DNA from: an uncultured Ruminiclostridium sp.
GTDB taxonomy: Bacteria > Bacillota > Clostridia > Oscillospirales > Ruminococcaceae
Reading direction: 5' to 3'
NCBI GenBank assembly: GCA_947629925.1
Contig: CANRFO010000001.1
Span: forward strand, 62,001 to 126,000
Length of the DNA: 64,000 bases
Shown here: positions 43,115 through 50,803 of the stretch, in pieces
Layout of the letters: each line of letters opens with the position of its first letter
Numbering within the stretch: position 1 is the stretch's first letter
The notes under the pieces: model-generated
The model's input: only the letters and a program-made list of their open reading frames with translations
What the model was told of the DNA's origin: nothing
The model's database searches: none
Program-made: the position numbers and the translations under genes

Positions 43115-43564
43115 ATGAAAACAATAAGATATATCCTTGCGGCGTCACTGGCTGCAAGCGTTATTTCCGTAAACGCGTTTGCTGTTGGTAATGCCGTACA
43201 GGGCGCGGCGCAGGGTGCCGAGGATCTTATTCAGGGCGCGGCAGACGGCGCTGATGATCTTCTGGGGGACGGCTCCGACGAAAACGGCTCAACCCCCGCT
43301 GAAGGCTCCACACCAAGTGAAAGCTCCACTCCCGTAGATAGTTCAACACCCGACGAAAGCTCCACACCTGATGAAAGCTCTACTCCCGAAGAAAGCTCTA
43401 CTCCCAAGCAGAGTGACGTTTCCGAGAGCACAACGACCGCTCCCACCAACGTGAACAATGCGGGAAGCAACAAGAACCCTTCAACAGGCGTAACTCTGGG
43501 ACTTACCGCTCTCGGCGCAGCCGCAGCGGGTATCACTGCCGCAGCCGCACGCAAGAGAAAGTAA
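43115..43564 (+). CDS. Small secreted Ser/Thr/Pro repeat protein with NPSTG wall anchor
   Basis: 149 residues. A signal peptide (about 1-25, YILAASLAASVISVNAFA) leads into an Ala/Gly/Asp segment, then about eight copies of a 5-6 residue SSTPxE repeat (43300-43420), and a C-terminal anchor: NPSTGV, a hydrophobic Gly/Ala/Leu helix and RKRK. The tail matches the layout of the giant surface protein's MNTG tail, so both may be sortase or anchor substrates. The stretch has no recognised domain and may be a wall spacer or mucin-like coat protein. ATG 43115 has AAAGGA 12 bases upstream; ATG 43103 is an alternative. Confidence 0.7.
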   Translation: MKTIRYILAASLAASVISVNAFAVGNAVQGAAQGAEDLIQGAADGADDLLGDGSDENGSTPAEGSTPSESSTPVDSSTPDESSTPDESSTPEESSTPKQSDVSESTTTAPTNVNNAGSNKNPSTGVTLGLTALGAAAAGITAAAARKRK

Positions 43565-43640
43565 GTCAGTCCCTTTGAAAGCTGTCCCGACATAAAATCG
43601 CGCTAAGTGTTTTTATGTCAGACTGAAAATCGGGATAATT

Positions 43641-43675
43641 AAAAGAGCGTATCATGTTAAACGATACGCTCTTTT
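43641..43675. terminator. Bidirectional terminator between the small anchored protein and HD-domain gene
   Basis: 13-bp stem AAAAGAGCGTATC / GATACGCTCTTTT with a 9-base loop, flanked by A on one side and T on the other. Confidence 0.9.
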
Positions 43676-43688
43676 GCTGTTTATAATA

Positions 43689-44174
43689 TCACACTTTGAA
43701 AAATATTTTCATCAGCTTTATTCCCGTTTTCGTCCTGAAAATATTTTCCAGCGCCGCCTTGACAGCGTCCCTTGACGCATTGTCCTCGTACAGATTTACC
43801 AGAAAATCCGCCTCAACAAGTATCTGATAGTCAAGCCTGTCAATGCCGTCATAGGTGTGATGATGGGCGACAAGCCACAGCACACGCTGAATTACTTTCT
43901 CGTCAAAGCCGCACTTTCTGAGCAAAGGCTCAGCCGCGGCAGGACCCTCCTGCTCCTGCAGCTTCCCGCCGCACTGCCCGTACTTTTCCTCCGCAGGCTT
44001 TATCCCCACGTCGTGAACTACCGCCGCAGCCTCAAGAGTCAGCAGCTCTTCACCGCTCATTCCCTCGGCGGCACCGATAAGTCTTGCAAATTCGTGGACT
44101 TTTATGAAATGCTGTATACGTTTCGGGTCGCCGAAGAAAAACTCGGCGGTTTCAAAAATCAGTTTATCTATCAT
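43689..44174 (-). CDS. HD domain-containing hydrolase
   Basis: 161 residues. HFIKVHEFARLIG, AAVVHDVGIKPAEEKYG (the HD pair), AHHHTYDGID and VEADFLVNLYED are the ordered HD-superfamily metal ligands. Such small HD proteins are metal-dependent phosphohydrolases acting on nucleotides; substrate unknown. The start was put at ATG 44174, which directly follows the GH2 stop on the minus strand, instead of the frame opening 54 bases upstream inside GH2. It is the last gene of the SLOG-GH2-HD minus-strand run. Confidence 0.85.
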   Translation of the reverse strand: MIDKLIFETAEFFFGDPKRIQHFIKVHEFARLIGAAEGMSGEELLTLEAAAVVHDVGIKPAEEKYGQCGGKLQEQEGPAAAEPLLRKCGFDEKVIQRVLWLVAHHHTYDGIDRLDYQILVEADFLVNLYEDNASRDAVKAALENIFRTKTGIKLMKIFFKV

Positions 44175-44175
44175 A

Positions 44176-47100
44176 TCATTCAAACCTGAACCAGTCAAAA
44201 TCAAAGTTGGAGCCCGGCATAAACACAAAGCTGAGATTTGTCACCCTGCCTGCTATCTTTTCAAGGGCAAAGCTCTTTTCGCAGTATTCGCCGCTTTTCG
44301 GGAACTTCACAAGCTGTGCCTGCTGTTCAGCCCCCTCGCAGGTGTAGCGTATCTGAACGGGATTTTCCGCATTTGGAGTTTTTCCGCAAATAGTTATCCT
44401 GCTCGCTCCATCGCCGAAATCAAGGTCGTTGAAGCCGATGACAACGTTGTTGCCGATCTTTTCTATCTTATTTTCATTTACCGTGAAATCGTCGCCGTAA
44501 ATTTCGTCGTATTCACCCGTGTTAATGGTGGAGAACGCTCTGTTCAGCTTTTCAAACTCAAATCCGCCGAAAATGCAGTTGCGGTTTATCACAAATGAAA
44601 TCGAAACAGTCCCGCTTATACGCTCCTTCAGCTTGAAATCGGCGGGATAAAACCTGTCCCAGCCGCCGTTCCCTTGGAAGGTCAGAGTATCGATAAGCTC
44701 AGGCTCAGTGCTTTCGTCGTCAGGATCGCCGTACCACATTTCAACGTCCATATCTCCGCCTGCGTTGCCTATGTAAAGCTTCAGCCTGTCGCTGCCGAAG
44801 CTTCCGAGATCAACGTTGTCAAAGCCGATCACGGTGCGCCCGTTTATTCCCGAAACAGCCCCCTTATCCACAATGTTAAGGGGAGCGGCGTTGGAGAAAT
44901 CCCAAAGGCTCGCGGAAACGAAGCTGTATGGGTCGGTGGCAGCCTGCCCAAGTCCCTCGGCGGTTAAATACAGGTCGCTTATTATCTCAGGGTGATCAAA
45001 GCCGTTGTTTATCATAGCCCGCAGTATAAACGAGCCGTCGCCTTTTGCGGTAACGATCGCTCCGCCGTTTTCCTCCCTGACTTCGGCGACGGGACTGGGC
45101 ATTCCGCTTTCAAGCACGCACTTCCATGTTATATCCTTATAGTCTGCGTTTTTGGGGAACACCTTCGCCGTCACGAACGCGGAGGGCTCATCGGCGTTCA
45201 GCTTTGTCTTGTCCGCTTTAAGGGCGATTTTTCTTGCGGAAATGTCGTCCTTTTCAGGCTGTATATACACAGGGAACTGAGGCAGAGGCTTTGCCGTACC
45301 TGCGGGTATCTCGCACTTTTTGGCGGTAAGCACAAGTCTTGCAGTGGGAATGCACTTTGAGGAAACTGTTATGTTTATGTCGCCGCTTTCAAAGGTGGCT
45401 CCGATTATGGCGGTTATCATGCCGCTGAAAAGGCGCTTGCTGTTTCCCTTATAGCTGTCGTAGTCGGTGGAGTCGCCGCTGTCAAGTCCCAGAAGTCTGC
45501 CTGCTCCCGAAACGTCCACCTTGACTCTGTTTCTGGCATTGGCGACAAATTCGCCGTTCTCGTCCATGGCGGCGATCCTCAGATAAATAAGGTCGCGCCC
45601 GTTGGCTTTGAGCGTATTGCTTTCGGGAGTTATCTCCAGCCTTGCCGTTTCACCGAAGGAAGCGCGCCTGTCAAACGCCACTTCAACGCCCTTTTTGTCA
45701 TACGCCCTTGCGATAAGCTCACCTGCGGAATAATTCAGCTTCCAGCTTCCGTGAAGCTCCGTTCCGTGAGCAAGGTCGATATGCTGCCTGCCAAGCGATC
45801 TTCCGTTAAAGAAAAGCTCCACGTCCTCAACGTTTGAGTAGGTGCGCACCTCGATCTCCTGTCCCTCGTTGAAATCCCACGGGGGAATTATATGTACGAA
45901 CGGTTTTTTCTTCCCGTCAGTCCACACGGAGCGGTAGAAATAATAACTGCTTTTGAAAAGCCCCGCCGTATCAACTATTCCGAAATAGGAATTTTTGGTG
46001 CTGTACGGCGTAGGCTCGCCTATATAGTCAAAACCAGTCCATACGAACTGCCCGCCGCAGAAGTCGCAGTCTCTGTCCATTATCCACGCCTTTTCCATCG
46101 GCTTTCCCCAGCCCACGCAGCTGTTGCCCATATCACTGCACTGCATATCGTCATGAGTGAGTATGGAAGCGGAGGCGGGAAGATGATAAATGCCTCTTGA
46201 ACGCACGGCGGAGGAGGTCTCACTGCCGTAAATGAACCAGTCGGGATATTTTTTGCGGTGTTCTTCATAATATTGCTCGGCGTAGTTATAGCCGCCCTGC
46301 TTCAGCACGTCGGAAACCTTCTGAGCAGGTTCCCATGCAAGGAAGTTGGACGCGATAGTAGGCACGGCGTTTCCGCACGGGTCAAATTCCAGCACGGCTT
46401 CCTTGAGCAGCTTCACGATCTCCAGCCCCTCGGGGGAGTTGGTATCGCCTATTTCGTTGCCCACGGACCACATGATAACGCAGGGGTCGTTCCTGTCCCT
46501 TTTTACCCATGATTCAACGTCCTTTTTATACCATTCCCTGAAAAATCTTGCATAATCGTAGGTATTTTTCGGATTTGCCCACATATCGAAGCTCTCGGTG
46601 TCCATAAGTATGCCCATTTCATTGCAAAGCTCGACCATGACCCTTGCGGGCATATTATGGCTTGAGCGAATGGCGTTGACGCCGAAGCCTTTAAGTATTT
46701 CAAGCTGCCTTTTAAGCGCCGCCCTGTTTACCGCGGTACCCAGCGCCCCTTGGTCATGGTGCAGGCAGACGCCGTGGAGCTTTTCCTTTCTTCCGTTTAT
46801 GAAAAAGCCTTCGGGGGTAAATGAAACGGTGCGCAGACCGAAAACGTTCTCCTGAACGTCAGCCGTTTTTCCGTCCTTTTTAAGCGTTGTTTTGAGCGTA
46901 TACAGATTGCCCTTGTAAATATCCCACAAAACGGGCTTTTCTATTATCATAGAGCAGACTTCGCCGACGCCCTCGGCAACGACGACGCCTTTTTTGTCGG
47001 TTATTTCGTGGAAAAGCTCTCCGCTTCCCTGTATTTCGGCAGAAACGTTCACCTTCCACTGCCCGTCCTCAAATCTCGGACAGATATAAACGCCGTTCAG

Positions 47101-47544
47101 CGCTATATGGTCCTTGTTCCTCAGCAGCAGCTTAACATCGCGGAAGATACCCGCGCCGCTGTACCAGCGGGTGTTGGGAGAGCGATACCTCACCTGAACA
47201 TGCATGACGTTTTGCCCCTCGGTGAGGAATTCGGTAATATCAAAGCTGAAAGCGGAGTAGCCGTATTTCCAGTCGCCCACGGGCTTATGATTGACATAAA
47301 CGGTGCTGTCCATATAAACGCCGTCAAAATTAACGTATACCCTGCCCTCAAGCATTTCGGCAGAAACGCTGAAATCCTTTCTGTACCAGCCGTCCCCCGA
47401 AGCGTAAAGGTTCCGTGTATCTCCGATGAGCCAGTCGTGAGGCACCTCCACCTCGGTGAACTGCGCGTTGTCGGCTGAGCTTATGTCAAGCTCGTCATTT
47501 TTGCACAGGCTGAATTTCCAGCCGTCGTTCCAAAGCATATCCAT
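44176..47544 (-). CDS. Glycoside hydrolase family 2 (beta-galactosidase-like)
   Basis: 1,122 residues. GH2 domain order: sugar-binding jelly roll (about 1-130, GDGWYRKDF, GVYMDSTVYVN), immunoglobulin-like (about 140-240), TIM barrel (about 240-530) and, beyond, a DUF4982-like and further beta domains. The acid/base Glu is in WSVGNEIGD (about 364) and the nucleophile in YGSETS (about 442); the LHHDQGALG motif is also GH2-like. There is no signal peptide, so it acts in the cytoplasm, probably on beta-galactosides or glucuronides. Long C-terminal regions (Ig/carbohydrate-binding-like, about 700-1120) have SSKCIPTARLVLTAKK. GAGG lies 5 bases before ATG 47544. Confidence 0.88.
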   Translation of the reverse strand: MDMLWNDGWKFSLCKNDELDISSADNAQFTEVEVPHDWLIGDTRNLYASGDGWYRKDFSVSAEMLEGRVYVNFDGVYMDSTVYVNHKPVGDWKYGYSAFSFDITEFLTEGQNVMHVQVRYRSPNTRWYSGAGIFRDVKLLLRNKDHIALNGVYICPRFEDGQWKVNVSAEIQGSGELFHEITDKKGVVVAEGVGEVCSMIIEKPVLWDIYKGNLYTLKTTLKKDGKTADVQENVFGLRTVSFTPEGFFINGRKEKLHGVCLHHDQGALGTAVNRAALKRQLEILKGFGVNAIRSSHNMPARVMVELCNEMGILMDTESFDMWANPKNTYDYARFFREWYKKDVESWVKRDRNDPCVIMWSVGNEIGDTNSPEGLEIVKLLKEAVLEFDPCGNAVPTIASNFLAWEPAQKVSDVLKQGGYNYAEQYYEEHRKKYPDWFIYGSETSSAVRSRGIYHLPASASILTHDDMQCSDMGNSCVGWGKPMEKAWIMDRDCDFCGGQFVWTGFDYIGEPTPYSTKNSYFGIVDTAGLFKSSYYFYRSVWTDGKKKPFVHIIPPWDFNEGQEIEVRTYSNVEDVELFFNGRSLGRQHIDLAHGTELHGSWKLNYSAGELIARAYDKKGVEVAFDRRASFGETARLEITPESNTLKANGRDLIYLRIAAMDENGEFVANARNRVKVDVSGAGRLLGLDSGDSTDYDSYKGNSKRLFSGMITAIIGATFESGDINITVSSKCIPTARLVLTAKKCEIPAGTAKPLPQFPVYIQPEKDDISARKIALKADKTKLNADEPSAFVTAKVFPKNADYKDITWKCVLESGMPSPVAEVREENGGAIVTAKGDGSFILRAMINNGFDHPEIISDLYLTAEGLGQAATDPYSFVSASLWDFSNAAPLNIVDKGAVSGINGRTVIGFDNVDLGSFGSDRLKLYIGNAGGDMDVEMWYGDPDDESTEPELIDTLTFQGNGGWDRFYPADFKLKERISGTVSISFVINRNCIFGGFEFEKLNRAFSTINTGEYDEIYGDDFTVNENKIEKIGNNVVIGFNDLDFGDGASRITICGKTPNAENPVQIRYTCEGAEQQAQLVKFPKSGEYCEKSFALEKIAGRVTNLSFVFMPGSNFDFDWFRFE

Positions 47545-47576
47545 AGAGACCTCATTCCGCGGGTCAGCCCCGCAAT

Positions 47577-48167
47577 TTATTTGATAATAAGCTGTTCGAT
47601 CTGTTCGGGCTTCTCAACGGTCTGTATTGAAAGGTTGGTATAAGGGTCCACCCTAAGAACAGTTTTGTTGTTTTTAAGCGCGTAATCTACTGTGTACTGC
47701 GTTCCGCCGCTTTGTATGTTGTCATAGACTGCCACCAGTGCCGACGAATTATCCACAAGGAAGCGGTTCCGCTCATGCATACAGCCTTTGTAGTAAGGCT
47801 TCATTGAAACAAAATACACTTTGTCGCACTTGTTCGCTACGTCAAGCAGTCTTTTTTTGTCGGCAGGATCCCATTTTTCGGTGTAGTGTATGCAGGGGGC
47901 GCAGATTATATTTTTTATGCCCTTGTCGTAAAATACGGCTTTAAGCTCCTCCACCGCTTCCGCCGCCAGCAGGTCGCTGCCCAGCGCGCCGCCTGTGAGG
48001 AATCTTCTGTATCCCTGCTTGATAAGAAGGCTGAACGCTGCCTTTATCGTGCTTTTAAGCTTCATCGCCTCTTTGCCGTTCATATCTTCAAACGGGAGCT
48101 TTTGCGGTCTGAAGCCCGTAAAAGCCGCTGTACGCGGGATCTCCTTTGTATCAAAAAGTAAAACCAT
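47577..48167 (-). CDS. SLOG family protein (DUF1273/YpsA-like)
   Basis: 196 residues. The SLOG nucleotide-binding fold is shown by TAAFTGFRPQKLPFE, RRFLTGGALGSDLLAAEAV and DNIQSGGTQYTVDYALKNNKTVLRVDP. Members may bind nucleotides or sense nucleotide-derived ligands; exact role unknown. The ATG has GGGAG upstream. It is 32 bp before GH2 on the minus strand, and probably heads a run of SLOG-GH2-HD genes. Why it is linked to glycan degradation is unclear. Confidence 0.85.
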   Translation of the reverse strand: MVLLFDTKEIPRTAAFTGFRPQKLPFEDMNGKEAMKLKSTIKAAFSLLIKQGYRRFLTGGALGSDLLAAEAVEELKAVFYDKGIKNIICAPCIHYTEKWDPADKKRLLDVANKCDKVYFVSMKPYYKGCMHERNRFLVDNSSALVAVYDNIQSGGTQYTVDYALKNNKTVLRVDPYTNLSIQTVEKPEQIEQLIIK

Positions 48168-48309
48168 GTTTTTCTCCCAAAATCTCAGAATGTAACTTCA
48201 TATTTCTTCTTAACATTTAACTGAAAGGCCGCAAGCCTGCCGTGTGTTATATCGCCTAAGCAATATGTTTATTTAATTGCAAAGGGACTTTATTCCAGTT
48301 CTTCGTCTG

Positions 48310-50643
48310 TCAGAACTCAAACTCATAAGCTCCGTTTTTCCCGCAGGACAGCGAGGTCATCCCGTTTTCATATGAGAACTCGCATTCCTCTCCTGCCGAA
48401 ATCACCCTTGCGGGCTTGCAGTTTATCTTCAGCGTTCCGCCCCGCTTTGACAGCACGGCGAGCCGAACAGGCTTTTTATCCCTCCACTCGCAGTCAAGCA
48501 CAAAGCCGCCTCTTGCGCAAAGCCCTTCAAATTTTCCGTCCTTCCAAGCGTCGGGAAGCGCCGCCAGCAGATTTACATATCCCTCGTGACTTTGCAGCAG
48601 CATTTCCGCGATTCCCGCGCTTCCGCCGAAATTTCCGTCCAGCTGGAACGGCGGGTGAAAATCGAACAGATTCACAAAAGTACAGCTTGACAGCAGCCCG
48701 CTGAAAATGGAGTACGCCCTGTTGCCGTCCCCCGTCCTCGCCCACAGGTTCAGCTTGTACGCTCTCGCCCAGCCCGTTGATTCGTCCCCTCGGTGATTGA
48801 GGGTATTTATCGCAGCATTCATCAGGTCGGGCGTTTTATGCGTTATCGCCTTTCCCGGATAAAGCCCCATAAGATGACTGATATGGCGGTGATTGGGCTG
48901 TATCTTCGAGGTATCAAAATCCTTCTCATCCTCCTCGAACCATTCCTTTATAAGCCCGCTTTTGCCTATATGATAGGGCTTTAAAAGCTCAACGTCACGC
49001 TTTATTTTTTCTCTCAGCTCCTCATCTCTGCCGAGAATCTCGCTCGCCTTTATAAAATCACGGTAAAGCTGTTCTATAAGCGCCTGCTCATAGGTATTGC
49101 CGATAGTGACAGGTCCGTGTTCGGGGGAATAGGTGGGGGTGGACACCAGTCTTTCCTGCTTGTCGTCATATATCAGCAACTGACTGTAAAACCTGACGCT
49201 TTCCAGCATAATGGGATAAATGCGCTTTTCAAAATAATCCTTATCTTCGGTAAATTCGTAGTATTCCCAGATATTCTGCATAAGCCACGCCACCGCCGCC
49301 GTTGACCAGCCCCAGTAAAAATCCCAGCCGGGAGCGGTCCAGCCGAAAATATTAACTGCGGTGTGAGCCGTCCAGCCGTTTTCGGGATTTTTCTCGTCTG
49401 AAACTATGTTGTAATATTCCTTTGCGGTAACGCGTCCCGCAGGGCGCAGATCGTCCAGAAAATCCACCAGCGGGAACGCCGTTTCCGCCAGATTTGTGTT
49501 GTACGCTCCCCAGTAGTTCATTTGCAGATTGACGTTTATGTGATAGTCGCAGTTCCATGGGGGAGTGTTGCTCTCGTTCCATACCCCTTGCAGATTTGCG
49601 GGGAGGGAGCCAGCCCTTGAGCTTGAAATGAGCATATATCTTCCAAATTGGAAATACAGCTCCTCCAGCATTGAGCGGCAGTTCATATCTCCGTCCTTAT
49701 ACCCCTTTACAAGCTTATCAGCAGGCAAAGGCTCGCCGCATATGCCGTTCAGCGCTATCTTACAGCGGTCGAAAAGCTGAGTGTAGTCCTTTTCGTGCTG
49801 GGAGTAAAGCGTTTCGTATCCCGCATTTACCGCCTTTTCAAGCCTGCTTTTAACGGCGATAGCAGGGTCAGCGCCGCTCCTGTAATTCTTATAAAAGTCG
49901 GGACTGTAATCCGTTTCTGCGGTGAAGTAAATAACCGCGCTGTCAGCGCCTGTTATCTTCAGCTTATCCCCGTGAGCAGTCACACTTCCGCCCTCAGCCG
50001 AAACGCAAAATCCACCGCAATAGCGAAGTCCGTTATCGGGAACAGCGCCGTCAAGCCACAGGAAATTCCCCTCAGCTTTTACTTCGCCTCCTTGATATTC
50101 CCCAAGGGAAAGCACGGAATTTATTTTTCCCGCCTTGTCAGCGGACAGCTTTATGCAAATCACATTTGAGGGATAGTTGGCGAACGCCTCCCTCGTATAA
50201 TGAACTCCGTCGGCGGCAAAGCGGGTAGTGAATACCGCCCTGTCCATATCAAGCTCTCTGAGATAATCAGAAACGCCATTTTCGTCAATATCCTGTTCTA
50301 TGTAAAGGTCGGCTAAAAGCTGATACGCTCCCGAGCCGTCCATTTCCCCCGTAAGATAGGGCAAAAGCTCCAGCGCCTCCTGATATTTTCCCTCGTAAAG
50401 AAGCTCTTGCACCTGCTTTACATAAAGGTAGGCGTTTTTCTTGTTCCCGCCGCAATAGTCGGGTCGGGATTCTGACGGTCCGCCTTTCCAAAGCGTTTTT
50501 TCGTTCAAGACCACCTTTTCCCTGGCGATACCGCCGAAAAAGCTTGCGCCGAGGTAACCGTTGCCGATAGGCTGACACTGCTGTTCCCACTTTGTAAAGT
50601 CCCCTGCCGAGGTAAATTTTACAGCGTTTCTCAGAAATTCCAT
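48310..50643 (-). CDS. Glycoside hydrolase family 95 (alpha-L-fucosidase/galactosidase)
   Basis: 777 residues, a typical GH95 size. N-terminal beta-sandwich motifs WEQQCQPIGNGYLGASFFGG and NEKTLWKGGP, central barrel SSRAGSLPANLQGVWNESNTPPWNCDYHINVNLQMNYW, and NHRHISHLMGLYPG with GNFGGSAGIAEMLLQS are GH95 hallmarks. The enzyme removes terminal alpha-L-fucose (or L-galactose) by inversion, from host mucin/milk glycans or plant xyloglucan. No signal peptide is seen. ATG 50643 is chosen: AAAGG lies 7 bases upstream, while an ATG 15 bases earlier has none. It has its own promoter diverging from nadE. Confidence 0.93.
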   Translation of the reverse strand: MEFLRNAVKFTSAGDFTKWEQQCQPIGNGYLGASFFGGIAREKVVLNEKTLWKGGPSESRPDYCGGNKKNAYLYVKQVQELLYEGKYQEALELLPYLTGEMDGSGAYQLLADLYIEQDIDENGVSDYLRELDMDRAVFTTRFAADGVHYTREAFANYPSNVICIKLSADKAGKINSVLSLGEYQGGEVKAEGNFLWLDGAVPDNGLRYCGGFCVSAEGGSVTAHGDKLKITGADSAVIYFTAETDYSPDFYKNYRSGADPAIAVKSRLEKAVNAGYETLYSQHEKDYTQLFDRCKIALNGICGEPLPADKLVKGYKDGDMNCRSMLEELYFQFGRYMLISSSRAGSLPANLQGVWNESNTPPWNCDYHINVNLQMNYWGAYNTNLAETAFPLVDFLDDLRPAGRVTAKEYYNIVSDEKNPENGWTAHTAVNIFGWTAPGWDFYWGWSTAAVAWLMQNIWEYYEFTEDKDYFEKRIYPIMLESVRFYSQLLIYDDKQERLVSTPTYSPEHGPVTIGNTYEQALIEQLYRDFIKASEILGRDEELREKIKRDVELLKPYHIGKSGLIKEWFEEDEKDFDTSKIQPNHRHISHLMGLYPGKAITHKTPDLMNAAINTLNHRGDESTGWARAYKLNLWARTGDGNRAYSIFSGLLSSCTFVNLFDFHPPFQLDGNFGGSAGIAEMLLQSHEGYVNLLAALPDAWKDGKFEGLCARGGFVLDCEWRDKKPVRLAVLSKRGGTLKINCKPARVISAGEECEFSYENGMTSLSCGKNGAYEFEF

Positions 50644-50667
50644 AGCGTTGCCTTTCATTATGTCGGA

Positions 50668-50759
50668 TTTTCACATAAAAATACATAATAATTATATCAT
50701 CAAAAGAGCTGATAGTCAATGCAAAAACCCGCAAAAACAGGTTGCATTTTATGTGAAAA
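50668..50759. promoter_or_regulatory. 13-bp inverted repeat at the divergent GH95/nadE promoters
   Basis: TTTTCACATAAAA (50668-50680) and its exact complement TTTTATGTGAAAA (50747-50759) sit 66 bp apart. The left copy lies just downstream of the GH95 start site, the right copy in the nadE promoter spacer. It looks like a pair of operator half-sites able to control both directions. Confidence 0.55.
50691..50719 (-). promoter_or_regulatory. Sigma-A promoter of GH95
   Basis: On the minus strand TTGACT (50719-50714), 17-bp spacer, TATAAT (50696-50691). Confidence 0.87.
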
Positions 50760-50770
50760 AATGCTAAAAT
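50742..50770 (+). promoter_or_regulatory. Sigma-A promoter of nadE and the following run
   Basis: TTGCAT (50742-50747), 17-bp spacer, TAAAAT (50765-50770), 33 bp before the nadE ATG. Confidence 0.8.
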
Positions 50771-50803
50771 AAAATTGTATTATCATGTTTTTAAGGAGCG
50801 CTT

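Noticed and set aside
43300-43420. Short tandem repeat as possible phase-variation tract
   Set aside because: The repeat units are imperfect multiples of three and stay in frame, so length change would not switch the gene off.
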